Assembly: GCA_036393335.1 (NCBI GenBank)
Contig: DASWHD010000163.1
Location: 1-16,413 of the forward strand
DNA from: DASWHD01 sp036393335
GTDB taxonomy: Bacteria > CG2-30-53-67 > CG2-30-70-394
Length of the DNA: 16,413 nt
Direction: 5' to 3'
Shown here piece by piece: positions 15,415 to 16,413 of this stretch. The notes under the pieces were generated by a model. It did not search any database, was not told the DNA's origin, and worked only from the letters and a program-made list of their open reading frames with translations. Positions within the stretch are counted from its first letter, which is position 1. Each line of letters begins with the position of its first letter. Both the position numbers and the translations under genes were made by a program.

Positions 15415-16413
15415 ATGCCATACCCCCGATTTGCAATCCTCGGCACCCTGTTGCTCCTGCTGATGCCCATCGCCGCCACGCCTGCCGGCCCCGACCCCCA
15501 GGCGGTGGCCGCCAAGGTCGGCGACGAGGAGATCCTGCTGGGGGAGGTCCTGAAAGGGGTGAGCAGCCTCGCCGTGCTCGGCAAAGAGGACGTCCCGAAT
15601 AGGCCGGGGGCGCGGGAGCAATTCCTCGAGCGGTTGATCACCAGCCGCCTCCTCTACCTGGACGGCCGCGACCGGGGGCTCGACCAGGGCGCCCTCTACC
15701 AGGAGGACCTGCATATCGCCTTCGACCCCACCCTCGCCGCCCGCTACCTCGATCACCACCTCGACCGGCAGCCGGTCACCGAGGAGGAGATCCTCGCCGC
15801 CTTCCGCAAGGAGCAGGGCAGTGCCGCCGATCCCCTGACCGCCGAGCGCCGGGTCCAGTTGCGCAAGAAGGTCCTTCAGGAGCGGCGGATCGCCGTCCAG
15901 GAGGCCGAGGTGGCGCGCCTGCGCACGGCGGCCAAGGTCGCCATCCACCGCGAGAACCTGGACCCGGCCGGGGATGGCGCGCGCGCGCCCTTGACCCCGG
16001 TGGCCACCGTCGACGGGGAGGTGATCCCCTGGCGCCGCCTCCTGTCCAAGCTCCCGACCACCATCAAGACCGTGGACAACCGCGTCGCGCAGGCCGAGCG
16101 GTTGGTGGACACCCACCTGCTGGCCAGGGAGGCGCGGCGGCTGGGCCTCGACGAGGAGGAGGGCCTGCAACACAAGATCGCCGCCTTTCGCCGCGATGAG
16201 CTAACCAAGCTGGTGCGGGAGGAGATCATCGCCCGGGAGGGGCTGGACGACGCAGGGGTCGAGCGGGAATATCGGGCGCACATCGCCAACTTCACCCTGC
16301 CGGAGCAACGCAAGGTACAGCAGATCGTGGTCCAGACGCGGGCGGAGGCGGAGGAGATCCGCGCCATCCTCAAGGATCCCCCCCAGGGCGTGTCGTTCTA
16401 TACCCTCGCCCGT
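15415..16413 (+). CDS. Exported parvulin-type peptidyl-prolyl isomerase (PpiC/SurA-like), 3' end missing
   Basis: 333 codons are visible and the gene runs off the right edge. Residues 1-24 are a signal peptide (MPYPRFAILGTLLLLLMPIAATPAG). An alpha-helical N-terminal region follows, with AAKVGDEEILLGEV near the start, typical of the SurA/PpiD/PrsA chaperone arm that reads V(A/G)xVxGxxI. A second VATVDGEVIPWRRL segment near residues 197-210 repeats that strand-turn motif. From about residue 300, RKVQQIVVQTRAEAEEI and the following FYTLAR match the beginning of a parvulin (rotamase) domain, cut by the window end. The family catalyses proline isomerisation and chaperones proteins in the periplasm, especially outer membrane or secreted ones. 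GAAGGGAT before the ATG is a modest ribosome-binding site. Being next to the cytochrome suggests it may help fold exported redox proteins, though a general chaperone role is possible. Confidence 0.85.
   Translation, partial: MPYPRFAILGTLLLLLMPIAATPAGPDPQAVAAKVGDEEILLGEVLKGVSSLAVLGKEDVPNRPGAREQFLERLITSRLLYLDGRDRGLDQGALYQEDLHIAFDPTLAARYLDHHLDRQPVTEEEILAAFRKEQGSAADPLTAERRVQLRKKVLQERRIAVQEAEVARLRTAAKVAIHRENLDPAGDGARAPLTPVATVDGEVIPWRRLLSKLPTTIKTVDNRVAQAERLVDTHLLAREARRLGLDEEEGLQHKIAAFRRDELTKLVREEIIAREGLDDAGVEREYRAHIANFTLPEQRKVQQIVVQTRAEAEEIRAILKDPPQGVSFYTLAR

Overview
The window is a GC-rich proteobacterial segment, probably from a gammaproteobacterium. This rests on base composition, an Omp85-type outer membrane protein, sigma-54 regulation and periplasmic/outer-membrane biogenesis genes; no rRNA or other phylogenetic marker is present to fix the lineage. 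Seven protein genes are supported, one of them cut by the right edge.

Left part, minus strand (173-4696): a B12-binding-type radical SAM protein, then after a short spacer with a REP-like double palindrome, a class II glutamine amidotransferase followed only 2 nt later by a POTRA/beta-barrel outer membrane protein of the Omp85 superfamily. The amidotransferase and barrel genes form a tight pair. This part looks like ordinary conserved genome.

Right part, plus strand (about 4890-16413): the unusual region. Two paralogous one-component sigma-54 activators (PAS + AAA+ + Fis-type HTH) lie in tandem. Next come a 791-residue exported multicopper oxidase with a complete set of copper motifs and a 1171-residue exported cytochrome with eight CXXCH motifs. 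The cytochrome begins with five Asp/Cys repeats of Ca-binding-loop type. Last is the start of an exported parvulin-type peptidyl-prolyl isomerase. Strong intrinsic terminators follow the oxidase and the cytochrome, so these are separate transcription units.

The main finding is that -24/-12 (sigma-54) promoter sequences with exact spacing sit in front of the first activator (4904-4919), the multicopper oxidase (8502-8517) and the cytochrome (11378-11393, a perfect consensus match). The simplest reading is a self-contained regulon: two sensor-activators switch on a periplasmic or extracellular redox module (copper oxidase plus octaheme cytochrome), possibly for metal oxidation or extracellular electron transfer, with a periplasmic foldase alongside. 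One activator carries a dense Cys/His set in its PAS domain and the other has lost most of it, so the two probably sense different things or one acts as a partner of the other. Function, substrate and regulator-promoter pairing are inference; gene families, heme and copper motifs and promoter matches are read directly from the sequence.
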